Assembly (NCBI GenBank): GCA_019414265.1
Contig: DXMJ01000028.1
Coordinates: 1 to 23,966 of the forward strand
Length of the DNA: 23,966 bases
Reading direction: 5' to 3'
Origin: Collinsella sp.
GTDB lineage: Bacteria; Actinomycetota; Coriobacteriia; Coriobacteriales; Coriobacteriaceae
Shown here: positions 15,319 through 22,869 of the stretch, one piece after another
Position numbering within the stretch: the stretch's first letter is position 1
Layout of the letters: the number at the start of each line of letters is the position of its first letter
Made by a program: the position numbers and the translations under genes
The notes under the pieces: model-generated
The model's input: the letters and a program-made list of their open reading frames with translations, nothing else
Told to the model about the DNA's origin: nothing
The model's database searches: none

Positions 15319-15452
15319 CTGCGTGTCCTTTCGTTTGATAAAGGATTTGCGAACCGCCGGGGGCTTTCGCGATAACCCCGCGCGAAAGCCTCCGCCGCTT
15401 GGCAAACCCTCGCGGGCGAAGCTCACCCGCCCCATCAGTCTACCTTGCAAGA

Positions 15453-15486
15453 AGGGCCCCGCCGGGCTTACGCCTGACGGGGCCCT
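15453..15486 (-). terminator. Terminator-like hairpin after the PTS gene
   Basis: AGGGCCCCG pairs perfectly with CGGGGCCCT, and inner bases extend the stem. On the minus strand CTTCTTG follows, a weak T-rich tail. It lies 41 bases after the EIIBC stop. Confidence 0.7.
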
Positions 15487-15526
15487 GTCGTGTAGGTGAG
15501 GTCATATGTGACCGAATGGCTTGGCC

Positions 15527-16954
15527 TTAGGCCTCCATCTCGGCGAGCTCCTCCTTGGAGAAGCCGGAGACAAAGACGACGGCAGCGGCGATGACAAAGG
15601 AGATTGCCATACCAACGATAGCCCAGACGGTGTTCATCTGGCCACCCTGCAGGTAGTTGGTGAAGACCAGGAAGTTGGAAGCACCGCCTGCGAGGTAGTA
15701 GGTGACGCCCATGAGGCCGGAGAACACAGCGCCGATGGCACCGCCGATGAACATGCCGAACATGGTACGACGGAAGCGCATGAGGATACCGAAGAGCGCG
15801 GGCTCGGTGACGCCGCCGGCGATAGCGGAGATGACGTAGCCGATGGCAAGGGACTTCTCGTCGGGGTTCTTCATCTTGAGGAAGGCACCGAAGGCGCAGC
15901 CCCAGACAGCGGCCATAGCGCAGTTGGTGGAAACGAAGACGAAGGGATCGTAGCCGGCAGCGATGATCTGAACCTGAGCGAGCAGGATGACGGGCATGTG
16001 CATGCCGCAGACCACGAAGAGCTGCCAGAAGGCGCCGAGGACGGCCATGACGATCAGGATACCGATGCCGCCAAGGTCAGCAAGGCCGAAGAGCGCGTTA
16101 GCGATCAGCGTACCGATCTCGTTGCCGATGGGGGCGAGGACGATGAAGGCGATGGGGATGGTAACGATCATGGTGCAGAACGGCGTGAAGACCGTGGAGA
16201 GCACGTCGGGCATGACCTTCTTAAAGAACTTCTCGACGAAGTAGAGGACAGGCACCGAAAGGATAATCGGCAGGACGGACTGCTGATAGTTGGCAGCGGC
16301 GATCTGGATGCCGTAGACGGAGATGATGCCGCCACCCTCCTGAGTCGCGACACTCACGACGGACGGGGCCATGAGAGCGCCGCCGAGGAGCATGCCCAGA
16401 ACCGGAGAGGCGCCGAGCTTCTTAGCGGCGGCATAGCCCAGGTAGATGGGGATAAAGGTAAACGTTGCCTCGTACAGCGTGGTGTAGAGGAACGTATAGG
16501 TCGGGTCGTCGGCCGAGAGCACACCGAGCATGGTGGGGCCGAGGACGGCCGCGATGGTGCGGAACAGACCGCCAGCCATGAGCAGCGGGATGAGCTGGGT
16601 CATGGAGCCGGACAGATAGTCGAGGATGATGTTAGGCAGGTTCTTGAGCTCGAACTTCTCCTTGGGAGCATCGAGGTTCTCGTCAACGGCCTCACCCTGC
16701 TTGACGCCGGAAATGGCGACGAACTCGGCGAGTACCTTGGGCACGTTCTGGCCGATGATGACCTGGAGCTGGCTGCCGGCGAACTGGCAACCCAGAACAC
16801 CCTTCACCTTCTTGATCTTCTCCACGTCGGCCTTGCTGTTATCCTTGAGCGTCAGACGCAGGCGCGTCATGCAGTTGGTGGCGACGGTAACGTTCTCCGC
16901 GCCGCCCACGAGCTCGAGGACATCGGTGGCAATCTGTTTGTTATCTACTGCCAT
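15527..16954 (-). CDS. PTS EIIBC permease, glucoside type (no EIIA domain)
   Basis: The 475-residue membrane protein imports and phosphorylates a sugar or beta-glucoside. EIIB occupies residues 1-85; Cys28 in ATNCMTRLRL is the phosphorylated cysteine. EIIC follows from about 105 with some ten hydrophobic segments and GGVTEPALFGI, the conserved sugar-binding loop of the glucose-glucoside superfamily. The protein ends in SGFSKEELAEMEA, without the EIIA domain carried by BglF-like permeases, so it needs a separate EIIA such as the crr product at 1774-2310. The start at 16954 follows GGGAGGGG on the minus strand; two short in-frame extensions are less likely. It is divergent from the esterase gene across a 490-base control region and precedes the GH140-like gene. 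The substrate may be a beta-glucoside, trehalose or sucrose; sequence alone does not decide. Confidence 0.9.
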   Translation of the reverse strand: MAVDNKQIATDVLELVGGAENVTVATNCMTRLRLTLKDNSKADVEKIKKVKGVLGCQFAGSQLQVIIGQNVPKVLAEFVAISGVKQGEAVDENLDAPKEKFELKNLPNIILDYLSGSMTQLIPLLMAGGLFRTIAAVLGPTMLGVLSADDPTYTFLYTTLYEATFTFIPIYLGYAAAKKLGASPVLGMLLGGALMAPSVVSVATQEGGGIISVYGIQIAAANYQQSVLPIILSVPVLYFVEKFFKKVMPDVLSTVFTPFCTMIVTIPIAFIVLAPIGNEIGTLIANALFGLADLGGIGILIVMAVLGAFWQLFVVCGMHMPVILLAQVQIIAAGYDPFVFVSTNCAMAAVWGCAFGAFLKMKNPDEKSLAIGYVISAIAGGVTEPALFGILMRFRRTMFGMFIGGAIGAVFSGLMGVTYYLAGGASNFLVFTNYLQGGQMNTVWAIVGMAISFVIAAAVVFVSGFSKEELAEMEA

Positions 16955-16977
16955 GGGACCCCTCCCCATATCTTCGT

Positions 16978-17003
16978 GTGCCTACCCGCTTGGGCGTAGG
17001 CAC
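16978..17003 (-). promoter_or_regulatory. Leader hairpin in the EIIBC transcript
   Basis: GTGCCTAC (16978-16985) pairs perfectly with GTAGGCAC (16996-17003), with additional C-G pairs near the loop. It lies just before the ribosome site of the EIIBC gene; TATAGT on the minus strand (17019-17024) may be the -10 box. The hairpin could control translation or antitermination. No BglG-type gene is in the window. Confidence 0.45.
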
Positions 17004-17060
17004 GCCTTTGGCCCGGCGACTATAACCCCTTACGGTTACCGAACCCTTGGATACGCTTTT

Positions 17061-17077
17061 GTAAACAAGGTGTTTAC
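17061..17077. promoter_or_regulatory. GTTTAC-type operator, site 1
   Basis: GTAAACA-AGG-TGTTTAC is a perfect 7-3-7 inverted repeat. Further GTTTAC half sites follow at 17083-17088 and 17098-17103. It lies about 107 bases before the EIIBC start, a suitable place for a repressor. Confidence 0.6.
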
Positions 17078-17298
17078 TGAACGTTTACGGGCTTTAGTTT
17101 ACACGGAGCGCCGAATTTATGGCAATTTTGCCGTCTACAGTCCGGTGAACGGTAGGAAATCGGGGGTGAGCGTATTTGAATGGCGGGAGATGGTCTCTTT
17201 GACCCTCTATTGATATATAGCCATTTACGTGGGATTTTATTTTGATGAACACCTCACTGATCTGTTAACTCATCAACAGAATCCCTGCTAGAAGCTAG

Positions 17299-17312
17299 TA
17301 AACATACGTTTA
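17299..17312. promoter_or_regulatory. GTTTAC-type operator, site 2
   Basis: TAAACATACGTTTA is an inverted repeat of the TAAAC half site found in site 1. Another GTTTAC half site lies at 17339-17344. Confidence 0.5.
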
Positions 17313-17380
17313 GTAGTTCACGACGTGTTCAATTTTGCCGTTTACCGAGTTCATCTGGTTATTCTTCAATTCTAGATTAC

Positions 17381-17396
17381 ACTAAACATGTTTAGT
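17381..17396. promoter_or_regulatory. GTTTAC-type operator, site 3
   Basis: ACTAAACATGTTTAGT is a perfect 16-base palindrome 49 bases before the esterase start, close to where its promoter should be. Confidence 0.6.
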
Positions 17397-17444
17397 TTGT
17401 ATTGCCGCAGATGCCAGGCATTCGCGGCGCAAGGGAGGCAGCTC

Positions 17445-18782
17445 ATGGAACTCAAATTGTGTACCTACGCAACCGTCACCACCTTGGGCGACTTTGGCCC
17501 CTGGATCAGCAAGGTCGTACTCGACCTGCCCTGCACCGTGCGCGCCAACGACATCGACACGAACACCTTCCATATATATGTAGAGCGTCACGAGCGCTCG
17601 GGCGAGGTTCTGATGCGCAAGGAGCGCGGCGCCGACCATGCCGCGCCCTCCGTGGGTTACATCGACATTCTCGCCGCATATCCGTGCGACGAGAACGGAC
17701 GTAAGCTCGCCGTGGGCACCCATGTGGCACTCGAGGTCGCCGAGCAGCGCCTGACCAAGACCATCGAAGGCGGCGTCATGGGCTCGCGCATGCTCGATGA
17801 CCAGCTGCGCATCACGCAGCTCACAGCTCTTCCCGGCAACGACGGCGACGATCCCACCTGCGGCCTGGTCTTCGACACCTGCCGTGGCGATATCTGCCCC
17901 GCGCTCAAAGGCTGGAGCAACGCCACGCAAAAGACCGCCGTCGACGGTATCGCGCTCGAATACGGCTTCTTTGAGCCCAGCTTTAAGGCCGAGGACTCGG
18001 CATGCTTCAACCCCTTTGCGCCCGAGGCCACGGCCATGCCCCAAAAGGCACCGCTCGTGGTGTATCCGCACGGCGCCGGCGAGGGCAAGGGCGCCACGCA
18101 GGGCGAAGGCGCCACGCGCGCCTATATCGGCAACCGCGTGACGGCCATCAGCCAGGCGCAGATCCAGCGCTACTTTGGCGGCTTTGCCTGGGTGCTCGTG
18201 CCGCAGTCGCCCACGTTTTGGATGGACAACGGCGTCGAGCAGCTTGGTCACTCCAACCAGAGCATCTACTCCCCCGTGCTCAAGGCACTTATCGATGAGT
18301 TTGTCGCCGAGCATGCCGACCGCATCGACACCGACCGCATCGTGGTCGCCGGTCTTTCCAACGGCGGCTTTATGACCCTGCGCCTGTGCGCCGACTACCC
18401 CGATTTCTTCGCCGCGGGCCTTCCCTGCTGCGCCCCGTGGTACAACGCCACGGACGAGGACGTAGCCGCGCTCGCCAAGACGCCGCTGTGGTTTACGCAC
18501 TCCAAGGGCGACGAGCTCGTGCACCCGCAACAGACCGTGCTGCCGCTGTTCGCGCGCCTGCGCGATGCCGGCGCCAACGTGCATCTCACCTACTTTAGCC
18601 ATGTCGAGGACCTGACCGGCGTGTATCGCGAGGCCGACGGCTCGGCCAAGAAGACGTTCAACCACGGCGTGTGGATCCACCAATTCAACGACCTGTGTTA
18701 TCAAGACTTCGACGGGGGCAACGTACTCATCGACGGCGAGCCGGTGGGCTGCTGGGAGTGGTCGGCCAGGGTCGACCGCTAA
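17445..18782 (+). CDS. Alpha/beta-hydrolase esterase or prolyl-oligopeptidase-like enzyme
   Basis: The 445-residue protein has an N-terminal beta-rich domain (about 1-170) and a C-terminal alpha/beta hydrolase. GLSNGG places the nucleophile at Ser305. HSKGDELV gives Asp356, and FNHGVWIHQFND offers His407, in the expected order. LVVYPHGAGEGKG probably forms the oxyanion-hole region. It resembles the esterase/PHB-depolymerase-like and prolyl oligopeptidase group often annotated in polysaccharide loci. No signal peptide is present, so it may remove acyl groups from imported glycosides. ATG 17445 follows AAGGGAGG. It is divergent from the PTS EIIBC gene and likely shares its operators. A very long inverted repeat follows the stop codon. 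The family is clear; the substrate is not. Confidence 0.82.
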   Translation: MELKLCTYATVTTLGDFGPWISKVVLDLPCTVRANDIDTNTFHIYVERHERSGEVLMRKERGADHAAPSVGYIDILAAYPCDENGRKLAVGTHVALEVAEQRLTKTIEGGVMGSRMLDDQLRITQLTALPGNDGDDPTCGLVFDTCRGDICPALKGWSNATQKTAVDGIALEYGFFEPSFKAEDSACFNPFAPEATAMPQKAPLVVYPHGAGEGKGATQGEGATRAYIGNRVTAISQAQIQRYFGGFAWVLVPQSPTFWMDNGVEQLGHSNQSIYSPVLKALIDEFVAEHADRIDTDRIVVAGLSNGGFMTLRLCADYPDFFAAGLPCCAPWYNATDEDVAALAKTPLWFTHSKGDELVHPQQTVLPLFARLRDAGANVHLTYFSHVEDLTGVYREADGSAKKTFNHGVWIHQFNDLCYQDFDGGNVLIDGEPVGCWEWSARVDR

Positions 18783-18795
18783 GCCCTCCCATCGC

Positions 18796-18914
18796 GGGGA
18801 CCGGGGTTTAGTCTTGCAAACGTCCTCGGGCATGCATGGGCTGGCGCTTTGCGCTTCGCGCTGCGCCTGCCCATGCCCCCTGCGGAATGTTTGCAAGACT
18901 AAACCCCGGTCTCC
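18796..18914. repeat. 119-base inverted repeat after the esterase gene
   Basis: Arms of 26 bases (18796-18821 and 18889-18914) pair with one G-T exception; their core is GTTTAGTCTTGCAAAC. Inside, CATGGGCTGGCGC pairs with GCGCCTGCCCATG with one mismatch, and GCGC-TTC-GCGC closes the tip. It may end the esterase transcript, but it is much longer than a usual terminator and has no T-run. Confidence 0.8.
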
Positions 18915-18940
18915 GCTGCGTTGACGTTGCTGTGACCCTG

Positions 18941-18967
18941 GCCGGCCGCTTCTAGCGGGCCGCCGGG
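18941..18967. repeat. Small GC-rich hairpin
   Basis: GGCCGC-TTCTA-GCGGGCC, flanked by further complementary GC bases, forms a short stem in the gap before the DUF1593 gene. Role unknown. Confidence 0.35.
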
Positions 18968-19044
18968 TCGGTGGCGATGGGGGTATGGGTCCCGTCTTGC
19001 CTTGCGCGTAACTGGCTGAATTGATTTTGATTGGAGCTGTTCCT

Positions 19045-20556
19045 ATGTCCCAGAAGTTGACTCGGGTGATTGTTACCACTGATATGGAAGTCGATGATAT
19101 GAACTCGCTTGTTCATTTGGCTCTGTATCTCAACTTGCTTGATGTTCAGGCTGTGGTGTATACGGCTTCGCAGTATCACTTTCTTGGGGATGGGGTTCAT
19201 ACGCTCGGCGAGGTGAATTCGCATTGGCGGACCAAAGGGCGGCGCTCTTATGAGTGGGCTGTTGTGCCTCATGAGCCCGATCCGCTAGCCGGCGAGCTTC
19301 GTGAGTATCGGCCGTTTCCCGAGCATTGGATTGAGAGTCTCTGGAGTAATGAATATGCCCAGGCTTGGCCGCAGTTGCAAGCAAATGCGGCCGCTGCCGG
19401 TGAGCCGCCGTTTCCCACGCCCGCCCAGATGATCGAGCGCACCTTTGTGGGAAATGTTGCCTTTGAAGGTGATGTGACTGAGGAAACTGAGGGGTCTCGC
19501 GTAATTGCGCAGGCGATTCTGGATGATGACCCGCGTACGTTATGGTTGCTCAGCTGGGGTGGTATGAATACGATCGTTCGCGCCCTCATGAGTATTGCCG
19601 AGCGCTATCGCGCCACGCCCGAGTGGCCCGCCGTGCAGCAGCAGGTCTATCAGAAGGTGCGCGTGATGGGCGTTGCCGATGGCGTGGGACAGGACAACTC
19701 GTGGCTCGACCATGGGCGCGAGCTCTTTCCCGAGCTCATCTTTTGGCGTACGCCCTATATGTATGGCAACTATTTCGACGCCAAAACAGCTCAGCCCGAT
19801 ACGCTGCCGCTGTTTAAGGCTCCCTGGCCCGAGCAGAATCTCACGCAGGGCAACGGCCCCCTCATGGCACGCTATATGCTCTATGGCGATGGTAAGGTCT
19901 ACGAAAACGAACCCGAGCGCTTTCAGTTTGGCAAGCATGCCCGCCTGGATTGGGGCCTGGAAGGCATGCCCGCGGTGCAGTTTGAGCGCGGCGACTTTAT
20001 GGCCGAAGGCGACAGCATGACCTATATTCCACTGCTGCCGTTTGGCCTGCGCGGCATCGACGACCGCGACTTCGATACGCTGCTGGGCCGCATGTTTCTT
20101 GATGGACACCCCGATGCGAGCGCGCCCGCCGGTTTTGCCTCCATCGGCACGCCCGCAGACGACAATCTCAATCCCTATCTGCGTGCCTATCAGGAAAACT
20201 TTGCCGCCCGCGCGCAATGGTGCGCCCATGATCCGGCCATCTGCTCGCATCCGGCACATGTTGTCGAGGTCACGGCCGACCGTAGCGCCGCAGCCGGCGA
20301 GCGCGTCGCCCTTGCGGCAACCATCGTCGACCCCGACGACAAGGGCTTCGATGCACATTGGGATGTGGCCGTAGACCCATCGAGCTATGCAGGCGTCCAG
20401 GATCTGTCGATGTGGCAAGAATGCACGGTGGACACCGCTTTCATCGTGCCCGCCGACGCGCAGCCCGGTGACCGCTTCGTACTCACGCTTACCGTGCAGA
20501 CGCGCGCCGAGCGCCCCTGCACCCGCTACGCCCAGATCGCCGTGACCGTGGCATAG
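19045..20556 (+). CDS. DUF1593 nucleoside-hydrolase-like protein
   Basis: The 503-residue protein begins with RVIVTTDMEVDDMNSLVHLALYLN, the metal-binding Asp pattern of nucleoside hydrolase-like folds as found in DUF1593 proteins. Later LWLLSWGGMNTIVRAL and VADGVGQDNSWLDH fit the same fold. The final 110 residues form a beta-sandwich (from about HVVEVTADRSAA to YAQIAVTVA), also usual in the family. These proteins occur in polysaccharide-use loci; their reaction is not well established. No signal peptide is seen. The ATG at 19045 has GGAG eight bases upstream; an earlier in-frame ATG at 19021 lacks one. The first 300-450 bases are markedly AT-richer than the rest (24 of 60 G+C at 19081-19140 against 45 of 60 at 20281-20340), so the gene may be mosaic. 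Confidence 0.8.
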   Translation: MSQKLTRVIVTTDMEVDDMNSLVHLALYLNLLDVQAVVYTASQYHFLGDGVHTLGEVNSHWRTKGRRSYEWAVVPHEPDPLAGELREYRPFPEHWIESLWSNEYAQAWPQLQANAAAAGEPPFPTPAQMIERTFVGNVAFEGDVTEETEGSRVIAQAILDDDPRTLWLLSWGGMNTIVRALMSIAERYRATPEWPAVQQQVYQKVRVMGVADGVGQDNSWLDHGRELFPELIFWRTPYMYGNYFDAKTAQPDTLPLFKAPWPEQNLTQGNGPLMARYMLYGDGKVYENEPERFQFGKHARLDWGLEGMPAVQFERGDFMAEGDSMTYIPLLPFGLRGIDDRDFDTLLGRMFLDGHPDASAPAGFASIGTPADDNLNPYLRAYQENFAARAQWCAHDPAICSHPAHVVEVTADRSAAAGERVALAATIVDPDDKGFDAHWDVAVDPSSYAGVQDLSMWQECTVDTAFIVPADAQPGDRFVLTLTVQTRAERPCTRYAQIAVTVA

Positions 20557-20690
20557 CAAGAACGGCGCCCACATTCGGCAGCCGCCGCATTCGACAAAGA
20601 GTGTCCCCAATGAGTAGGAAAAATGGGCCATGTGTCCCAGTTGTGGAGACTCGTTGAGCCGTCTGGGTATCGTGAAAGATCGCGCACTCC

Positions 20691-20728
20691 CCCATCATCA
20701 AAAGTGACACACGCTACCTGTTGATGGG
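20691..20728 (+). promoter_or_regulatory. Possible ribosome-site hairpin before the DUF4428 gene
   Basis: CCCATCA (20691-20697) can pair with TGATGGG (20722-20728), enclosing 24 bases and covering the GGG of the GGGAGG ribosome site. This could limit translation of the operon's first gene. The stem is short, so the call is weak. Confidence 0.3.
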
Positions 20729-20736
20729 AGGCAGCC

Positions 20737-21474
20737 ATGGGCTTCTTTGACAAGATGTTCGAGAAGAAAGAGTGCGCGATTTGCGGTACCGAGCTGGGAC
20801 TTTTGGGAAAGACCAAGATCAGCGAAGGCTACCTGTGCAAAGAGTGTGCCGGCAAGCTCTCCCCCTACTTCCACGGCTATCGCTCCAGCACCGCGGACGA
20901 TATCCGCGAGCAACTCGCCTACCGCGAGGCCAATGCCGAGCGCCTGGCGTCGTTCAACCCCACGCGCACACTCTCGGCCGGGCGCACCAACATCATGCTC
21001 GACGAAGACGCGGGCCTGCTGATCATCACTTCGCAGAGCCGCTGGCGCGACGCCAATCCCGACATCATCGAGTTCTCGCAGGTACTCGGCTGCGATATGG
21101 ATATCGACGAGCACCGCACCGAAATCTATCGCGAGACCAAGGACGGCGAGCGCGAGAGCTACAATCCGCCGCGCTACGACCTGGATTACGACTTTAACCT
21201 GACCATCCACGTCAACACGCCGTACTTTACCGAGATCAACCTGCGCGTGAACGACTCCACCATCGATCAGCGCGGTTCCATCGAATACCGCGAGGCCAAG
21301 CGCCAGGCAACCGAGGTCCGCGACGCGCTGGTGCAGCTGCGTCAGGAAACGCGCGACAGCGTCGTGGCCGCTAAGGCCCCCAAGACCGCGGTCACCTGCC
21401 CCTTCTGCGGTGCAACCACCATTCCCGATGCCAGCGGGCGCTGCGAATACTGCGGCGGCGCCATCGGCGCATAG
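20737..21474 (+). CDS. DUF4428-type zinc-ribbon protein
   Basis: The 245-residue soluble protein starts with a zinc ribbon: CAICG with Cys13 and Cys16, then CKEC with Cys34 and Cys37. The middle part (about 70-190) is a beta-rich domain of unknown function (RTNIMLDEDAGLLIITSQ). A second ribbon closes the protein: CPFCG (Cys221, Cys224) and CEYCGG (Cys236, Cys239). Such double ribbons suggest protein contacts rather than catalysis. ATG 20737 follows GGGAGG. The next gene starts 24 bases after its stop and also has paired zinc ribbons, so all three genes from here to the window end probably form one operon. Molecular role unknown. Confidence 0.82.
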   Translation: MGFFDKMFEKKECAICGTELGLLGKTKISEGYLCKECAGKLSPYFHGYRSSTADDIREQLAYREANAERLASFNPTRTLSAGRTNIMLDEDAGLLIITSQSRWRDANPDIIEFSQVLGCDMDIDEHRTEIYRETKDGERESYNPPRYDLDYDFNLTIHVNTPYFTEINLRVNDSTIDQRGSIEYREAKRQATEVRDALVQLRQETRDSVVAAKAPKTAVTCPFCGATTIPDASGRCEYCGGAIGA

Positions 21475-21498
21475 CCTCCGGCAGCGAAAGGACCGATC

Positions 21499-22821
21499 AT
21501 GGCCTTCGAGAGCGTCAACTATCAGTGCCCCGCGTGTGGCGGCCCCCTTCACTTTGCCAGTGCCGAGCAAAAGCTCGTCTGCGACTACTGCGATTCGCGT
21601 TTTGAAGTCGAAGAAGTCGAGGCCCTCTATCGCGAGCGCCAGGACAAGGCAGATGCCAAAGCCGATGCCGCAGCCGCGGCCCCCAAGCCTGCTGTCGACG
21701 ATGCCGTGCAGGAGCTGGCTCAAAACGCCGGCTACATCTGCTCGTCGTGCGGCGCCGAGCTCGTGTCCGACGGCACCGTCGCCGTCACCACCTGCCCGTA
21801 CTGCGGCAACTCCGCCGTGGCACCCGGCCAGCTCTCGGGCGACTTCTCACCCGACCTGGTGATTCCGTTTAAGCTCGGGCGCGACGATGTCATGGCCGCG
21901 CTCAAAGACCACTACAAGGGTAAAATCCTGCTGCCCAAGAGCTTTGTCACCGGCAACCACATCGACGAGGTCCAAGGCGTTTACGTGCCGTTTTGGCTCT
22001 ACGGCGCCCGCGTTGCCGGCGAAGTGTACTTTGACGCGACCAACGAGGCCGTGACCGAGGAATCCGACCGCACCGTCACGACCACCGACCACTACGACGC
22101 CTACCGTAAGGGCAATATCTCGTTTGAGCGCGTGCCCGTCGACGGATCGTCCAAGATGCCCGACGGCCACATGGACGCCATCGAGCCGTTTGACTACGAC
22201 GCGCTGCGCCCGTTCTCGGTCGCCTATATGCCCGGCTACATCGCCAACCGCTATGACGAGGATTGCGAAACCTGCAAGGCGCGCGCCGAGCGCCGCATGG
22301 AGGAGAGCACGATCTCGGCCCTGCGCGAGACCGTCGTCGACGAGTACGACGACGCCACGGTCGAAAGCAAGCAGCTCGACTACACCTGGGAAGAAAACGA
22401 TTATGCTCTGTTCCCCGTGTGGATGCTCTCTACCTCGTGGAACGGCAAGAGTTACCTGTTTGCCATGAACGGCCAAACCGGCCGCATGGTCGGCGAGCTT
22501 CCCTGCTCCAAGCCCAAGCTCGCTATCGCCTCGGTGCTGTTCTTTGCGATCGGATTTGTCCTTTCCCAGATTCTCTTTATGGGCGAGAACGCCTTCGATC
22601 CGGATTACCTCACCTTTGATGTCGAGGGCATCCTCATCAACATCGTCGCGCCGCTGATCATCGTGATCATCGCAGACGTGCTGCTGGTAGGCCAGCTCAA
22701 GACGGCCAACGAGGCCACCCACGCCGACTGCTACTGCGGCGAGCTCGACCTGACCGAGAAGCACGACACCTTCAGCCACACCGAGACCACCGTTGTCATG
22801 AAGGACAACAAGGACGATTAG
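21499..22821 (+). CDS. Membrane protein with two N-terminal zinc ribbons (YdjG-like)
   Basis: The 440-residue protein has a TFIIB-like ribbon at residues 10-31 (Cys10, Cys13, Cys28, Cys31), an Ala-rich linker, and a second ribbon at 81-102 (Cys81, Cys84, Cys99, Cys102). A long conserved region follows, with IPFKLGRDDVMAALKDHYKG and GVYVPFWLYGARV. Two hydrophobic helices lie at about 338-361 and 375-398, and the tail is acidic. This order resembles B. subtilis YdjG, a membrane partner of the SPFH protein YdjI in a PspA-linked membrane-stress system. The following gene encodes an SPFH protein, which supports the comparison. ATG 21499 follows GAAAGGA. Sometimes such proteins are labelled helicase-like because of the ribbons; no helicase motifs are present. 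Confidence 0.8.
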   Translation: MAFESVNYQCPACGGPLHFASAEQKLVCDYCDSRFEVEEVEALYRERQDKADAKADAAAAAPKPAVDDAVQELAQNAGYICSSCGAELVSDGTVAVTTCPYCGNSAVAPGQLSGDFSPDLVIPFKLGRDDVMAALKDHYKGKILLPKSFVTGNHIDEVQGVYVPFWLYGARVAGEVYFDATNEAVTEESDRTVTTTDHYDAYRKGNISFERVPVDGSSKMPDGHMDAIEPFDYDALRPFSVAYMPGYIANRYDEDCETCKARAERRMEESTISALRETVVDEYDDATVESKQLDYTWEENDYALFPVWMLSTSWNGKSYLFAMNGQTGRMVGELPCSKPKLAIASVLFFAIGFVLSQILFMGENAFDPDYLTFDVEGILINIVAPLIIVIIADVLLVGQLKTANEATHADCYCGELDLTEKHDTFSHTETTVVMKDNKDD

Positions 22822-22869
22822 CCATTCTGACCAATACCACCCGGCCTTTGACGAGAAAGGAAGATCACC

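Larger units (their letters stand above)
16955..17444. other. Divergent control region of the PTS and esterase genes
   Basis: This 490-base gap is clearly more AT-rich than the genes and contains no convincing gene. It carries the leader hairpin, three TAAAC/GTTTA palindromes and extra half sites. An ATG at 17388 in frame with the esterase lies inside operator 3 and is probably not used. Confidence 0.7.

Noticed and set aside
15521..16999. A 492-codon plus-strand open frame opposite the EIIBC gene
   Set aside because: The product is very rich in Asp, Glu, Gly and His without a fold pattern, while the minus strand encodes a clear PTS permease.
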